A stretch of 64,000 nt of DNA, taken from contig JAIWQS010000161.1 of NCBI GenBank assembly GCA_029891385.1, positions 186,001 to 250,000 on the forward strand, read 5' to 3'. The stretch's first letter is position 1, and each line of letters begins with the position of its first letter. Position numbers and translations under genes: made by a program. The notes under the pieces were generated by a model. The model saw only the letters and a list, made by a program, of their open reading frames with translations, did no database searches and was not told the origin of the DNA. Positions 61,438-64,000 of this stretch are shown here, one piece after another. The DNA comes from Erythroxylum novogranatense (Eukaryota; Streptophyta; Magnoliopsida; Malpighiales; Erythroxylaceae).

Positions 61438-61886
61438 GACCGACATATGGTATTTTTAACTCTTAAAATAGTATATTTGTCTCAACTACCCACTCGGTGC
61501 TAAATAGTTCTGGGCTTAGTCACTTTATGGCAACTATTCAAGTTGGATAGTTTGAGTTTGGTTCAGCTTTTTTTAAAAAAAAAAACTTATTTTAAACCCC
61601 AATCTAATTTAAAATATTCAGTCTAAACTTGAATTCAATTTATCAAAATATTTAATTCGAATATGATTTTAATTAGGTTTTATATCAATCAAGTTTTGAC
61701 TGATTCGAGTATAACTATTTATCAATCTACAAGATAATATTGTTTTGTTATATTGTCATTTTACGTGAGAAAAAGTTTCAGTTTTAAGTTGAGATTGAAC
61801 CGTGAAATATAAACTTCAAACCTAACTTGAGATTAAAAAAGTTACGATTATAATTTGACCCTAAATTTAAAGAAAAATATGACTTA

Positions 61887-62888
61887 GATCTTGTTTGATG
61901 ATCATTTGGTTATATTAGCTATTAGTGATTATATTAATGATTAGTTGATAATTAATTTAACCAGCGGATAACAACAATATTTATTAAAATTATTTGGTAA
62001 AATTAGTCGTTTAATATTATTAGCTGTTTATGTGTAAAATAACTTATGAAGACATTAATTTAAAAATTTATAAAATATGAATACCTATATCTACTTAATA
62101 TTTTGCCTTATTATTATGCTACATTAAACCTTCGTCTTGATTAGGGTATTCCTACATAAAATATTCTATTATAGTTAATAATGGAATTTTTAAAATTTTA
62201 TTCATTTAATTTTAAGGTAGGTTATTTCATAATTTTATTATGGGATTATTGTTTCTAAATACTTATTTTGATTCACTAGGATTAATTCTTAATTTGGATA
62301 ATGTGTCATTTCCTCTTAAGCCTTTTAAGCGTCTTTATATTCATTACAAACGTTCAAACATAACAAAATTTCCTTACTTTTTTAATGTAAGTTTGCGTCG
62401 TAAAACAATCAAAAGTAATATGTAGGCCGGTCTTTACGTTTTATAGACTTTGAGCAAATAAAAAGATTTTTATTTTACTTTTTTATTTCTTTATGATAAT
62501 CAAGAGTGGACTCTTATAAAGAACAAAAGAAGTTAAATAGGACCCTTTTGTTGTTCTTTTTGAAAATCGAGACTTTCGTAAATAACTAGATGAAATAAAA
62601 TAAGACCCTTTTTGTTGCTTATTTTATCCTTCAAGAAGTTGGACCCTGAACAGGTGCTCTATTTGCCCTTACCCAAGACCAAGTCCGGTAATAGGGTATA
62701 ATTGTCATTATCAATAAACCAAAGGCAAAATGCTAGTGATATGAAACTTACTAAGAATCAGCCGGTTGAGTTGAATAAACCAATCCACCAGTAGATAACC
62801 AAACAAATATATCAATTGTTTGAATATGTCAAACAGATAATCACCTACCAGCTGATTTTTGACTCAAAAGCTATCATCCAAACAGGCC
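61887..62888. mobile_element. Harbinger-like non-autonomous element, 1.0 kb
   Basis: The left end GATCTTGTTTGATGAT and the right end read inward GGCCTGTTTGGATGAT are alike, and both are flanked by TTA (61884-61886, 62889-62891). Subterminal GTTATATTAGC/GGTTATCTACTGG-like words may also pair. No coding sequence was found inside. Confidence 0.5.
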
Positions 62889-62891
62889 TTA

Positions 62892-64000
62892 ATTCTAACC
62901 TGTCTTCGTTCTCAGTCAATTGTCCTCTTTAAAAATGTTACGTGTTATAAAATTTTTATGCTATACAAATAGACTATTTGATGGCTTAAGTAATAAGTAT
63001 TACCCTTATCACGACCTAAATATATCTAAAGTCGAAGCTGGTGTTTGAATAAGTGAATGCCTGAATTAAGAAACTTCACAGGGCCACTCAGCGAGTAAGT
63101 AGCAGATTCATCTTCCATTTGCCCAATAACTTCACAAGTACTTAACAATTCGGCCCAAAAGATTTTTGATAAAAAGTTCATCATAAACTTTATACTTACC
63201 CATAATTCTCATTCACAATTGGTGTTTATAAATTATCATCGACACTCAGTCTGAAACTTCACATTGATAATAATAATAATGATGATGATGATAAAACTGA
63301 AACTAATAAGAAACTTAATAAAAGAAAAAAATACTAATAATAATAAACGTAAAGGATACCTCTACTGGTGAGGTATGCAAAATAACAACAAAATCTGACT
63401 TTCATTTAAAAGTACTTAGTCTAAAAGGGACTAATAAGGTTTGATAATAAATGATAAGGTTATTTAAAGGTTGGAGTATTAAGAATCATCAGGTTGGTAA
63501 CAAGCCTCACAACTGACTTGTCTGCAGACTTGTTATGATGCTAAAGACAGTAAAATTTTCGATAGATGATGTAATTTTTATTTACAAATTATGTAATTTG
63601 TTATTCTTTTAATCATGATTTTCACTGTAACAAAACACAATTACTCATACCATTGAAATAAATTAATTTTGTAAGTCTCAAATATAACCTTAAAATTTTT
63701 ATTAAATTCAACTTTTATCCTAATAAAATTTGGATAAAGGTTTAAACTCAATTTCATTCAAAATTTGAAGTATCTGATTTAATGTGTTAATTTTAAAATT
63801 TAGAATTAGTTAGAATTTAATTTGATTATATTCAAATCAATTCATTAAATATATATAATAATATATGTGGCCATAATTTAAATCGAAATCCCCTTCCTTA
63901 AATGTAATCCCAATCTAAAATCTAATCAACCTTTGTTTTGTCACTTTAATACGGGTAGGAGTATTTTGTGAGGTATTTCAACTTTTATTATTCAATTTTG
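62892..64000. other. AT-rich intergenic end of the window
   Basis: No gene is supported. A short (AAT)n/(GAT)n patch lies at about 63268-63293. Nothing else is recognised. Confidence 0.4.

Overview
The window is nuclear DNA from a flowering plant, most likely a eudicot. Its genes are intron-rich, and it encodes chloroplast-targeted proteins, a plant-type WNK kinase, a FAR1-type Mutator transposase, plant LINEs and PIF/Harbinger-like elements. Intergenic DNA is very AT-rich. I saw no rRNA, tRNA or CRISPR sequence. Exon boundaries were placed by hand from GT/AG sites, reading phase and remembered family sequences; no search was run.

Genes, left to right: (1) an XS-domain/zf-XS protein on minus (4885-14649), three exons and two roughly 4-kb introns; (2) LPA19/PSB27-H2 on plus (15241-16155), a lumenal photosystem II assembly factor; (3) HISN5, imidazoleglycerol-phosphate dehydratase, on minus (16494-18962), eight small exons; (4) a doubtful 57-codon ORF on minus (22230-22403); (5) a PHD-finger/GNAT nuclear protein of the IDM1/ROS4 type on minus (23295-30100), eight exons and three apparent single-base frame breaks; (6) ribosomal protein eS24 (RPS24) on minus (32454-34912), five exons; (7) a WNK kinase on minus (39930-42640), seven exons and one apparent frame break; (8) a two-exon gene for a 69-residue protein on minus (46683-47081). 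The first, second, third and fifth genes look like an ancestral block whose Arabidopsis counterparts are split over three chromosomes.

Mobile DNA separates the genes. A Tourist-like element filled with a 170-190-bp tandem array occupies 14-1658 (TTA duplications). A decayed LINE and the 3' end of another lie at 19285-22090. A second Harbinger-like element (36836-39726) holds an inserted LINE. A third lies at 61887-62888.

The most striking object is a 13.6-kb Mutator-like element, 47794-61428, flanked by an 8-of-9 matching 9-bp duplication. Its inverted repeats, about 2 kb each, are mostly (ATT)n/(AAT)n and contain a GC-rich cluster of small palindromes. Inside are a broken FAR1-type transposase on plus and a convergent second gene resembling ATHILA ORF1-like 'plant transposon proteins', with one in-frame stop. 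The two-gene convergent layout recalls MuDR, but the second gene is unrelated to mudrB as far as I can tell. The element looks old and inactive.
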